This document shows positions 47,797 to 54,972 of a stretch of DNA of 64,000 bases, piece by piece. The notes under the pieces are model-generated. The model was not told the DNA's origin, did no database searches, and worked only from the letters and a program-made list of their open reading frames with translations. The stretch is from Neptuniibacter halophilus (lineage in GTDB: Bacteria > Pseudomonadota > Gammaproteobacteria > Pseudomonadales > Balneatricaceae): positions 3,410,001 through 3,474,000 of the forward strand of contig NZ_AP027292.1 of NCBI RefSeq assembly GCF_030295765.1, read 5' to 3'. Position 1 is the first letter of the stretch; the number at the start of each line of letters is the position of its first letter. The translations under genes were made by a program, and so were the position numbers.

Positions 47797-47959
47797 GTAA
47801 AGGCGCCCGTAAGAATAAAAACATAATATTAGCCTTTTTTGCCTGATATTTTAAGCGTGTGTAGCCGGTTGTCGGCTTGTACGGATAAGCGGTGGGCGGA
47901 AAGTACCCGGCAGGGACATTCGGTTAGTTATGTTGTCGCTGCTGTGGTACCCGGCGGAT

Positions 47960-47986
47960 AAAAAAAGCCCCTCACGCAGAGGGGCT
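47960..47986 (-). terminator. Terminator on the minus strand between pheA and GGDEF gene
   Basis: AGCCCCTC (47966-47973), loop ACGCA, GAGGGGCT (47979-47986) with seven A residues at 47960-47966, so a T-run on the minus strand. It ends transcripts coming from pheA or from a small RNA start. Confidence 0.88.
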
Positions 47987-48178
47987 GAAAAATGCGTTAA
48001 CTCGTGGCGAGGCCAGAGTTGAAGATGGGATGCAGATGAGCTTCAGAACTGCCCCATGTCCCGGGCAGATCAAGCCGCAATTGCCATTTTAGTATGGCAC
48101 GCAATTGTGCGGTGCAGCATTGAACTTTAGTGTCTTTTTTGAATGATCCTTCTGGTACTAAAGTTCTGTCATTAATAT
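47987..48178 (-). ncRNA. Candidate structured RNA / long pheA 3' region
   Basis: A 192-bp stretch between the pheA stop and the terminator has no ORF but three stem-loops. They are GAACTTTAGT (48122-48131) / ACTAAAGTTC (48157-48166), perfect; CAATTGCCAT (48078-48087) with ATGGCACGCAATTG (48094-48107), bulged; and CTGCCC (48049-48054) / GGGCAG (48063-48068). With the terminator it would make a roughly 140-210-nt Hfq-like RNA or a processed 3' UTR. No known family is recognised. Confidence 0.35.
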
Positions 48179-49045
48179 TTACTCGATGATCTGGTCATCC
48201 CGGGTACGGAACGGATGCCAGGGGTAGGTGCCCATAATCCGGACATCCTTGGCAAAAAAGTCCAGTTCCTGCAGCGCATACTGCATTGCCTTCTGTTCCG
48301 GGTGCCCTTCGACATCAAGATGGAAGCTGGTGGCCGTCATGCTGTCGGATGCCATATAGCTTTCCAGTTTCAGCATGTTGACGCCGTTCGTTGAGAATCC
48401 GCCGAGTGCTTTGTACAGCGCCGCAGGAATATTGCGCACGGTGAACATAATTGAGGTCATAAAGCGGATATCTGAAACCAGTTCCGGCATATGGCTGTCG
48501 CGGGCCAGAATCAGAAAACGGGTGGTGTTGCCGCTTTTATCCTGAAAGTTATCCTGCAGGATATCCAGATCATAGAGTTCTGCGGCGAGGCTGGAGGCGA
48601 TAGCGGCATGGCCGTGTTTCGGTTCTGCACTGAGATCGGCCGCGGCGCCTGCGGTGTCGAGGCTGGCCACGGGTTTAATACCCAATTGGTTGATGTTGCC
48701 GTCACACTGCGCCAGGGCCTGTGGATGAGAGGCGACGGTGGTGATCTCTTCCAGGCGGCTGCCACGTGGCGCCAGCAGGCAGTGATTAACCGGCTCAAAG
48801 TGCTCACCTACAATGTGCAGTTTGGTTTTTGGCATCAGGCGATAGATCTCTTCAACCCGGCCCGCAGTGGAATTTTCCAGAGGAATCATCGCCAGGCGGG
48901 CTTTACCGCCTTCAACCATAAACATCGCCTCAGCAAAGGTGGCACAGGCCCGGGCATCCAGTTCCGGATGCGCTTTGCGACAGGATAGATGGGAGTACGC
49001 ACCGGGTACACCCTGATAGGCGATGATGGCTGGCAGATTGGTCAT
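48179..49045 (-). CDS. pheA: Prephenate dehydratase, monofunctional (alpha-type)
   Basis: A 288-residue enzyme making phenylpyruvate from prephenate. The dehydratase domain starts AYQGVPGAYSHLSCRKAHP and has the TTRF-type motif in SGNTTRFLIL. A C-terminal ACT domain follows (about 200-275). The chorismate mutase domain found at the front of the usual gammaproteobacterial PheA is absent. The ACT domain reads LESYMASDSMTATSFHLDVEGH instead of the Phe-binding ESRP, a pattern I associate with alphaproteobacterial enzymes. It is divergent from trmH. Confidence 0.92.
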   Translation of the reverse strand: MTNLPAIIAYQGVPGAYSHLSCRKAHPELDARACATFAEAMFMVEGGKARLAMIPLENSTAGRVEEIYRLMPKTKLHIVGEHFEPVNHCLLAPRGSRLEEITTVASHPQALAQCDGNINQLGIKPVASLDTAGAAADLSAEPKHGHAAIASSLAAELYDLDILQDNFQDKSGNTTRFLILARDSHMPELVSDIRFMTSIMFTVRNIPAALYKALGGFSTNGVNMLKLESYMASDSMTATSFHLDVEGHPEQKAMQYALQELDFFAKDVRIMGTYPWHPFRTRDDQIIE

Positions 49046-49151
49046 ATTCGTAAGTCTGTTTACTTAAGGGCTGAATTGAGGCGCACATTATTACACAGAG
49101 ATAAAAACTCTGTTACTGTTCCTGAGTTTAATCAGCGATAAACCCGTATCT

Positions 49152-49868
49152 ATGACCCCCGAACGTACCCAACGCCTGCTTCAGGTGCTGCACCGGCGCC
49201 AGCCTGATCTGAGCCTGATCGCGGATCAGGTGAATAAGCCTCGTAATCTCTCTGCCCTGATTCGCAACTGCGATGCGGTGGGGATCCATCAGGTGCACAC
49301 CGTGGTACCGAAAGAGGGCTACCGTACCTACCGTGGTACCGCCAAAGGCAGTGATTTTTATGTAAAAACCTGCCAGCACGGTGATGTGGAGTCGGCTATT
49401 GCCCGGGTTCAGGGCGAGGGTATGCAGGTGGTGGCAGCCCATTTTTCAGACCGGGCGATCGATTACCGTGAATTTGATTACACCCGGCCCTGCGCGCTGC
49501 TGATGGGGGCTGAAAAACAGGGTGTCAGTGAGGCAGCAGCGGCGCTGGCAGATGCCCATGTGGTGATCCCCATGATGGGGATGGTTCAGTCGCTGAATGT
49601 CTCGACCGCTGCCGGAATTATTCTGGTCGAAGCGCAGCATCAGCGTCAGCAGGCCGGGCTCTATGATCAGCCCCGGTTAGCAGAGGAGGAGATCGTCCGC
49701 TCGCTGTTTGAATGGGGCAATCGTGATCTGGCCCGTTACTGTCGTGAAAATGAGCTGGCATATCCTCAGTTAGACGCATGGGGTGATGTGATTGATGCAC
49801 CGGGTTGGTACCGTTCTGTACGTGAAGGTCGCGCGGCCCGGTTTGACTGGCGCGAGGTTGCGGTTTAA
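49152..49868 (+). CDS. trmH: tRNA (guanosine-18) 2'-O-methyltransferase
   Basis: A 238-residue SPOUT methyltransferase of the TrmH type. The three SpoU motifs are NLSALIRNCDAVG (residues 31-43), MGAEKQGVSEAA and IPMMGMVQSLNVSTAAGIIL, which form the SAM-binding knot. The C-terminal extension (about 180-238) is typical of TrmH. It methylates the ribose of G18 in the D-loop of tRNAs. The Shine-Dalgarno is weak. Confidence 0.94.
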   Translation: MTPERTQRLLQVLHRRQPDLSLIADQVNKPRNLSALIRNCDAVGIHQVHTVVPKEGYRTYRGTAKGSDFYVKTCQHGDVESAIARVQGEGMQVVAAHFSDRAIDYREFDYTRPCALLMGAEKQGVSEAAAALADAHVVIPMMGMVQSLNVSTAAGIILVEAQHQRQQAGLYDQPRLAEEEIVRSLFEWGNRDLARYCRENELAYPQLDAWGDVIDAPGWYRSVREGRAARFDWREVAV

Positions 49869-49895
49869 TGCGCCAGACCAGGGCTGAAGGCTGAC

Positions 49896-51974
49896 ATGGA
49901 TATCTCCAGACGATTGCTGATCGCCCTGGGCTTCACCCTGTTCAGCATGCTGTTCACCTGGCAGGTGGTTAATCTGACCCGGGACTGGACGCTGCAGCAT
50001 ATTCACCGTCAGGGTTCAGATGAGCTGCTCAATGTGATCTCCCAGCTACGTGCAGCGCTGGATGAGTATCGTTACCTGCCTTTTCTGATCTCGCAGGATA
50101 CGGATGTGCGCGAGCTGATTCTTTCCTCAACGGAGGAGCGGAGCGAGGAGGTCAGTCTTTATCTTGAGCAGACCAACCTGGTGGCCGGTTCATCATCGCT
50201 GTTTCTGCTTAACCGCAATGGCCGTGTGACCGCCTACAGCCATTGGCGTGATGAACAGGATTTTTATCTGCGCAGTCATCAGGATCAGGCCTACTTTCAG
50301 CAGGCTAAGAGTGGTCACCGCGGGCGTCAGTTCAGCCTGAATCCGCAAACCCGTAGCCCGGCTTATTACCTTTCTTCTCCGATTTATGATGGCACCCGGT
50401 TCAGCGGTGCTGCCGTGGTACGTATTGAGCTGCAGAGGCTGGTGAGCAAGCTCCGCTCGACCGGCGCTTTGCTGTTGCAGGATAACAGCGGTGTGTTGTT
50501 TTACAGCTCAGCGGTGTTGTCCCGGTTCAAACCGATGCAGCAGCAGGTACAGATCGAGACAATTCCCCTCAGCGATGGCATCAGCGCAGAGGTGTGGCAG
50601 GCGCAGGGGCGACACTGGCTGGCACGGAGCGTACGTCTGGATGATCTGGACTGGCAGGTGACGGTGCTCAACGATGCCAGCATGGTGCAGAAAAATATTC
50701 GCCACGCGACCCTGTTTTCGCTCGGTGGCTGCCTTGCCTTTGGATTGCTCGGGCTGTTGCTGCGCGAGCGCCAGCTCAAGCTGCGTTCACAGAACGAAAC
50801 CCGCGCCGCACTGGCGCGCAGTGAAGCGCAGCAAAAAGCGATTATCAATAATGCTCAGGTAGGCTTGCTGCTGGTTAATGCACAAGGGCGCATTACCTTT
50901 GCCAATGAGATGGCGCTGCAACAGTTTGCGGTATCGATGGCGCTGATAATCAATAAGCCGGTGATTGAGTTGCTGGTAGCCGAGGGCGAGACGCCGCTGG
51001 CACGGATGCTTGGCCGATTAGGTGAAAAAGGTTTCGCGCCGCTGGTGGGCTACGAGGCGGTGGGTAATCGCGGCGATGGTTCGCAGTTTCCGCTGATGAT
51101 CTCGGTACGTAAGATGCAGGGGCAGCAACCGCCACAGTTTCTGGTGACCTTAATCGATATTTCACGCCGCAAAGGGCTGGAGCTGGCGCTGCAGAGCGCT
51201 AATGAATCGCTGGAGCAGAAAGTAGAGGCCCGCACTCAGGCACTGAAAGAGGCGCAGGAGGAGCTGGTTCAGGCCGGAAAACTGGCGGTGCTGGGGCGTA
51301 TGTCGACCGCAGTGGTACACGAACTTAACCAGCCGTTGACCGCGATCCGCAACTATGTGGCGATCTGCAAGCAGTTGACCGCGCAGCCGGAGATGCTGGC
51401 CGAGAGCCTGCTTGAAATAGAAGATCTGACGCAGCGTATGGCGCAGATTACCAGTCAGCTAAAAACCTATGCATTTAAAAAGCCGGAGCAGACCCGTCCG
51501 GTCTCGCTGCAACTGGTTATCGAGCAATCGTTGCAGTTATTCCGCCAGCGGCTGGCCGATGAGGCCGTGCAGTTAGAGCTGAATCTGCCAGCGCAGGGGC
51601 TGTATGTCATGGGTGATAATGCCCGCCTTGAACAGGTGCTGGTAAATCTCATTAAAAACGCGCTGGATGCGATGCAGGAACAGCAGCGTAAAGTCCTGAC
51701 CATCCGTCTTAAGGGTTCGGCCAGACCGGAGCTGGAGGTGATGGATACCGGCAGTGGCATTTCACCGCAGATGCTGCCGCAGCTATTTGATCCCTTCGCC
51801 ACGTCGAAACCCATTGGTGAAGGGCTGGGACTCGGACTTGCAATTGTGAAATCCATTGTGCGTGATCTGGGGGGCGATATCAGTGCTGAAAACCGTGAAG
51901 GGGGAGGCGCCTGTTTCCGTCTCTGGCTGCCGCCTTGTCAGGCGCAGGTTGAGGTAGAGGAGAGTTACAAGTGA
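49896..51974 (+). CDS. dctB: DctB-like sensor histidine kinase
   Basis: A 692-residue membrane kinase. TM1 is at about 6-26, followed by a periplasmic double-PAS-like sensor (about 30-265) with YHWRDEQDFYLRSHQ-like and PAYYLSSPIYDG segments seen in DctB proteins. TM2 is at about 273-291, then a cytosolic PAS domain (about 310-425), a coiled coil and HisKA with phosphorylated His475 in VVHELNQPLTAIRNY. The HATPase ends in DTGSGISP and GLGLGLAIVKSI. It senses an extracellular C4-dicarboxylate-like ligand in known relatives. It is coupled to the regulator by a GTGA overlap. Confidence 0.9.
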   Translation: MDISRRLLIALGFTLFSMLFTWQVVNLTRDWTLQHIHRQGSDELLNVISQLRAALDEYRYLPFLISQDTDVRELILSSTEERSEEVSLYLEQTNLVAGSSSLFLLNRNGRVTAYSHWRDEQDFYLRSHQDQAYFQQAKSGHRGRQFSLNPQTRSPAYYLSSPIYDGTRFSGAAVVRIELQRLVSKLRSTGALLLQDNSGVLFYSSAVLSRFKPMQQQVQIETIPLSDGISAEVWQAQGRHWLARSVRLDDLDWQVTVLNDASMVQKNIRHATLFSLGGCLAFGLLGLLLRERQLKLRSQNETRAALARSEAQQKAIINNAQVGLLLVNAQGRITFANEMALQQFAVSMALIINKPVIELLVAEGETPLARMLGRLGEKGFAPLVGYEAVGNRGDGSQFPLMISVRKMQGQQPPQFLVTLIDISRRKGLELALQSANESLEQKVEARTQALKEAQEELVQAGKLAVLGRMSTAVVHELNQPLTAIRNYVAICKQLTAQPEMLAESLLEIEDLTQRMAQITSQLKTYAFKKPEQTRPVSLQLVIEQSLQLFRQRLADEAVQLELNLPAQGLYVMGDNARLEQVLVNLIKNALDAMQEQQRKVLTIRLKGSARPELEVMDTGSGISPQMLPQLFDPFATSKPIGEGLGLGLAIVKSIVRDLGGDISAENREGGGACFRLWLPPCQAQVEVEESYK

Positions 51975-53365
51975 TTAGCGATTCGAGTCAGTCCCCACGG
52001 GGCAAAGTGCTGCTGGTGGATGATGAAGCCGCGGTGCGCCGTTCCACAGAGAAATGGTTGCAGATGGCGGGCTTTGAGGTGATTGGCTGCAGCAGTGCCG
52101 CCGAGGCGCTGGCTCAGTTTACCCCGGAATTTCCCGGTGTGGTGGTGAGCGATGTGAAGATGCCGGAGATGACAGGTCAGGCGTTGATGGCTGAGCTGCT
52201 GAAGCAGGTTCCCGGCTTCCCTGTGGTGCTGGTCACCGGTCACGGTGATGTGGATATGGCTCTGGCGGCGATGCGTCAGGGCGCTTACGATTTCATTGAA
52301 AAGCCATTTAACCCCGAGCGATTAGTGGAAACTATTCAGCGCGCCTGCGAAAAGCGCCGTCTGATGCTGGAAAACCTGCGCCTGCAGCAGCATCTCTCTT
52401 CATCCAGCGGTATTGATCGTCGGCTGATCGGTATGTCGCCGGCGATTCAGCGTCTGAAACAGGAGATCCTGACCCAGGCAGAGCTGGATACCAACGTGAT
52501 TATTTATGGTGAAACCGGTACCGGCAAGGAGCTGGTCGCGCAGTCTCTGCATGAGTTCAGTCCCCGCAGCAGTAAAAACTTTGTGCCGATTAACTGCGGC
52601 GCGATACCGGAGTCGCTGATCGAGAGTGAGTTGTTCGGGCATGAGGCCGGTGCATTTACCGGTGCCAATAAGCGCCGGATCGGTAAGTTTGAATACGCCA
52701 GTGGCGGCACCTTGTTTCTTGATGAGATCGAGAGCATGCCACAGCACCTGCAGATAAAATTGTTACGGGCTTTGCAGGAGGGCGTAATCGAACGCCTCGG
52801 TGGCAACACCCCGATCAGTGTCGATCTGCGGGTAATTGCTGCTGCGAAAACCGATCTGCGGGAAGAGGAGAGCTTCCGTGAAGATCTGTTCTACCGCTTG
52901 AATGTCGCTCAGTTGCATATCGCACCGTTGCGCGAGCGGCTGGAAGATGTGCCATTGCTGTTTGAGCATTATGTGCGAATGACCTCCGAGGAGCATGCCC
53001 GCGAACAGCGGCTGTTGCCGGATCAGGATATCCGCACCCTGCAGAGCTATGCCTGGCCGGGTAACGTACGGGAGCTGAAAAATATCGCCATGCGCTATGC
53101 ACTGGACCGGCGCATGAGCGTGGCGGATATTCTGTTCCCGGAAGAAAAACCGCTACAGCTTTCTGCGCTGAACGACGATCCCGGTCAGCCACTGGCGGTG
53201 CAGGTGGCTGCCTTCGAAGCGGAGGTAATCAAGCGTTCACTGGAACTCCATCAGGGCAACATTAAAGCCGTGATGGAAACCCTGGATCTGCCACGCCGTA
53301 CGCTGAACCAGAAGATGGCCCGCTACGGCATCAACCGCTCCGATTTCACCTCAACACCGGATTGA
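51971..53365 (+). CDS. dctD: DctD-like sigma-54 response regulator
   Basis: A 464-residue NtrC-type activator. The receiver domain has acceptor Asp61 in VVSDVKMPEM, with DDE (18-20) and Lys near 114. The AAA+ domain carries GETGTGKE (Walker A), the sigma-54 contact loop GAFTGA and FLDEIESM (Walker B). The Fis-type helix-turn-helix is at 430-460 (HQGNIKAVMETLDLPRRTLNQKMARYGI). It is therefore expected to drive a sigma-54 promoter, and one lies just downstream. It uses a GTG start with a 4-bp overlap with dctB. Confidence 0.93.
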   Translation: MISDSSQSPRGKVLLVDDEAAVRRSTEKWLQMAGFEVIGCSSAAEALAQFTPEFPGVVVSDVKMPEMTGQALMAELLKQVPGFPVVLVTGHGDVDMALAAMRQGAYDFIEKPFNPERLVETIQRACEKRRLMLENLRLQQHLSSSSGIDRRLIGMSPAIQRLKQEILTQAELDTNVIIYGETGTGKELVAQSLHEFSPRSSKNFVPINCGAIPESLIESELFGHEAGAFTGANKRRIGKFEYASGGTLFLDEIESMPQHLQIKLLRALQEGVIERLGGNTPISVDLRVIAAAKTDLREEESFREDLFYRLNVAQLHIAPLRERLEDVPLLFEHYVRMTSEEHAREQRLLPDQDIRTLQSYAWPGNVRELKNIAMRYALDRRMSVADILFPEEKPLQLSALNDDPGQPLAVQVAAFEAEVIKRSLELHQGNIKAVMETLDLPRRTLNQKMARYGINRSDFTSTPD

Positions 53366-53409
53366 TCCTCTCTGTCTGACGGCGCCTGCAGTGATCATTG
53401 GACGGCATA

Positions 53410-53425
53410 GGCAATTTTTTGCTTA
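53410..53425. repeat. Upstream activating repeat, copy 1
   Basis: GGCAATTTTTTGCTTA, preceded by ATA; identical to copy 2 at 53556-53571, 146 bp downstream. The core GCAA-TTTT-TTGC is itself symmetric. The position upstream of a sigma-54 promoter suggests an activator site. Confidence 0.6.
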
Positions 53426-53530
53426 CCGCCGATTTCCCGCTGCAGTCGCGGCTGATATGGCCCCGAAACAGCTTATCTCCCGTTTTCTTTTCCGGGTTTT
53501 GGCAGCGAAAAACCGGGGATGAGCTATATT

Positions 53531-53538
53531 TTGCCTAT
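53531..53538. repeat. Inverted half-copy of the repeat
   Basis: TTGCCTAT is the reverse complement of ATAGGCAA, the beginning of copy 1 (53407-53414). It lies 18 bp before copy 2. Confidence 0.4.
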
Positions 53539-53555
53539 GTTTTTTCTGGCCGATC

Positions 53556-53571
53556 GGCAATTTTTTGCTTA
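53556..53571. repeat. Upstream activating repeat, copy 2
   Basis: Exact copy of the 16-bp GGCAATTTTTTGCTTA, 71 bp before the sigma-54 -24 element. Confidence 0.6.
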
Positions 53572-53642
53572 TGGCGTTGTCGGTGTTTCTGTTCTGCTCA
53601 TGTAACTTGCTGTTTCTTAAGGGATAAAATTAATTTTTGTCG

Positions 53643-53659
53643 TTGGCACCTGCTTTGCT
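53643..53659 (+). promoter_or_regulatory. Sigma-54 promoter of the TRAP genes
   Basis: TTGGCACCTGCTTTGCT matches the consensus TTGGCAC, five bases, TTGCW with the correct spacing. Transcription would start near 53671, which excludes the upstream in-frame ATG at 53666 and supports the start at 53717. Confidence 0.88.
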
Positions 53660-53716
53660 ATACCAGTGGGTAACAATCTGAAAATGAAAAACCTCAAACT
53701 GCAGAAGGATAAGAGG

Positions 53717-54745
53717 ATGACAATAACAAAACGCACTTTTATCAAAGGGATGGGTCTGGCACTGGCGATGGGTACCGCAATCGGTAGCGCCGGACTGGTA
53801 CAGGCGGACGAAAAACGCTCCTACATTCTGGCGACCGCTTCAACCGGTGGTACCTACTATCCGGTAGGTGTAGCACTGGCAACGCTGACCAAGGTGAAAC
53901 TGGAGCCTCAGCACAAAATTTCTATGTCCGCGATTAACTCCGCAGGTTCCGGGGAAAACGTCAAACTGCTGGGTGAAAATGAAGCACAGTTTGCCATCCT
54001 GCAGGGCCTTTACGGTGCCTGGGCCTGGAACGGTGAAGGTCGTCTGAAAGAGAGCGGCGCGAATAAAAACCTGCGTTCTGTGACCATGTTATGGCAGAAC
54101 GTAGAACAGTTTGTTGTGAAGAGCGACTATGCCAAGACCGGCACTATCTCCGATATCAACGGTTTTGCCGGGAAGAAGTTTTCCATCGGTAAGAAAAACT
54201 CTGGTACAGAGGGTTCAGGCAGAACCATTCTGAGCAATCTGGGTGTTGATGCTGATGGCTTTAATCTGGCACACATGGGCTATGGTGCCTCTGCCGATGC
54301 CCTGCAGAACGGTACTATCGACGGCATGAATATCCCGTCCGGTGTGCCGACCTCGGCTATTACCCGCGCGCATGCCGCACTGGGCAGTGACATTACGGTA
54401 CTGGATTTTACCGATAAGCAGATCGAACAGGCCAATGGTGGCTATAAGCTGTGGACCCGTTATGTGATTCCGGCCAATACCTATCCGGGTCAGACCAAAG
54501 AGATTCAGACCATGGCGCAGCCAAACTTCCTGGCGGTGCGTGATGATATCTCCGAGGAAGATGTTTATCTGCTGACTAAGACTGTGTACGAGAATCTGGC
54601 TTTCCTCAACGGCATTCACAAAGCCACCAAAGCGATGGCGCTGGATAAAGCGATCGCCGGTCTGCCGGTTCCTCTGCACCCGGGTGCGGCACGTTTTTAC
54701 AAAGAAAAGGGCATTCAGATACCCGATCACCTGATTGCCGACTAA
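53717..54745 (+). CDS. TAXI-family TRAP transporter solute receptor
   Basis: A 342-residue periplasmic binding protein. The signal peptide (about 1-31) contains TKRTFIKG, close to a twin-arginine motif, followed by a hydrophobic core and QADEKR. The mature part has LATASTGGTYYPVGVALAT (TAXI signature), SAGSGENVKLLGENEAQFA and GKKFSIGKKNSGTEGSGR. TAXI receptors deliver carboxylic acids such as glutamate or dicarboxylates to a fused DctQM permease. The start at 53717 has AAGGATAAGAGG upstream. Confidence 0.93.
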   Translation: MTITKRTFIKGMGLALAMGTAIGSAGLVQADEKRSYILATASTGGTYYPVGVALATLTKVKLEPQHKISMSAINSAGSGENVKLLGENEAQFAILQGLYGAWAWNGEGRLKESGANKNLRSVTMLWQNVEQFVVKSDYAKTGTISDINGFAGKKFSIGKKNSGTEGSGRTILSNLGVDADGFNLAHMGYGASADALQNGTIDGMNIPSGVPTSAITRAHAALGSDITVLDFTDKQIEQANGGYKLWTRYVIPANTYPGQTKEIQTMAQPNFLAVRDDISEEDVYLLTKTVYENLAFLNGIHKATKAMALDKAIAGLPVPLHPGAARFYKEKGIQIPDHLIAD

Positions 54746-54972
54746 ACTGGAGTGACGGTTGCCGGATTTTCTTCTCAAAGATGTCCGGTGCCAGGCAGGG
54801 CCTGCTGGTCTGAGACCGGCAGCGCCGTCCCTCTCCTGAACCGTGTTCAAACCGGCGCGGTCTGGCTACCAGCGAGGCCAGGCCCGCGCCAATCTTCAGC
54901 TCTCCTTTTGCACACTGCTATTCTTTAACCGGAAGAGGCTGAGCTGTCTGTTATCTGATAAGTGAAAAACCT
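54746..54972 (+). other. Structured intercistronic region of the TRAP genes
   Basis: A 227-bp gap with no gene. Hairpins include GCCGGA/TCCGGT (54761-54789) and CTGCTGGT (54802-54809) / ACCGGCAG (54815-54822). No strong T-run follows, so they may stabilise the receptor mRNA rather than end it. This is common where a binding protein is needed in excess over its permease. Confidence 0.45.

Noticed and set aside
53398..53673. 91-codon ORF upstream of the TRAP receptor
   Set aside because: It covers the repeats and the sigma-54 promoter and has an unnatural Cys/Phe-rich composition, so it is regulatory DNA.
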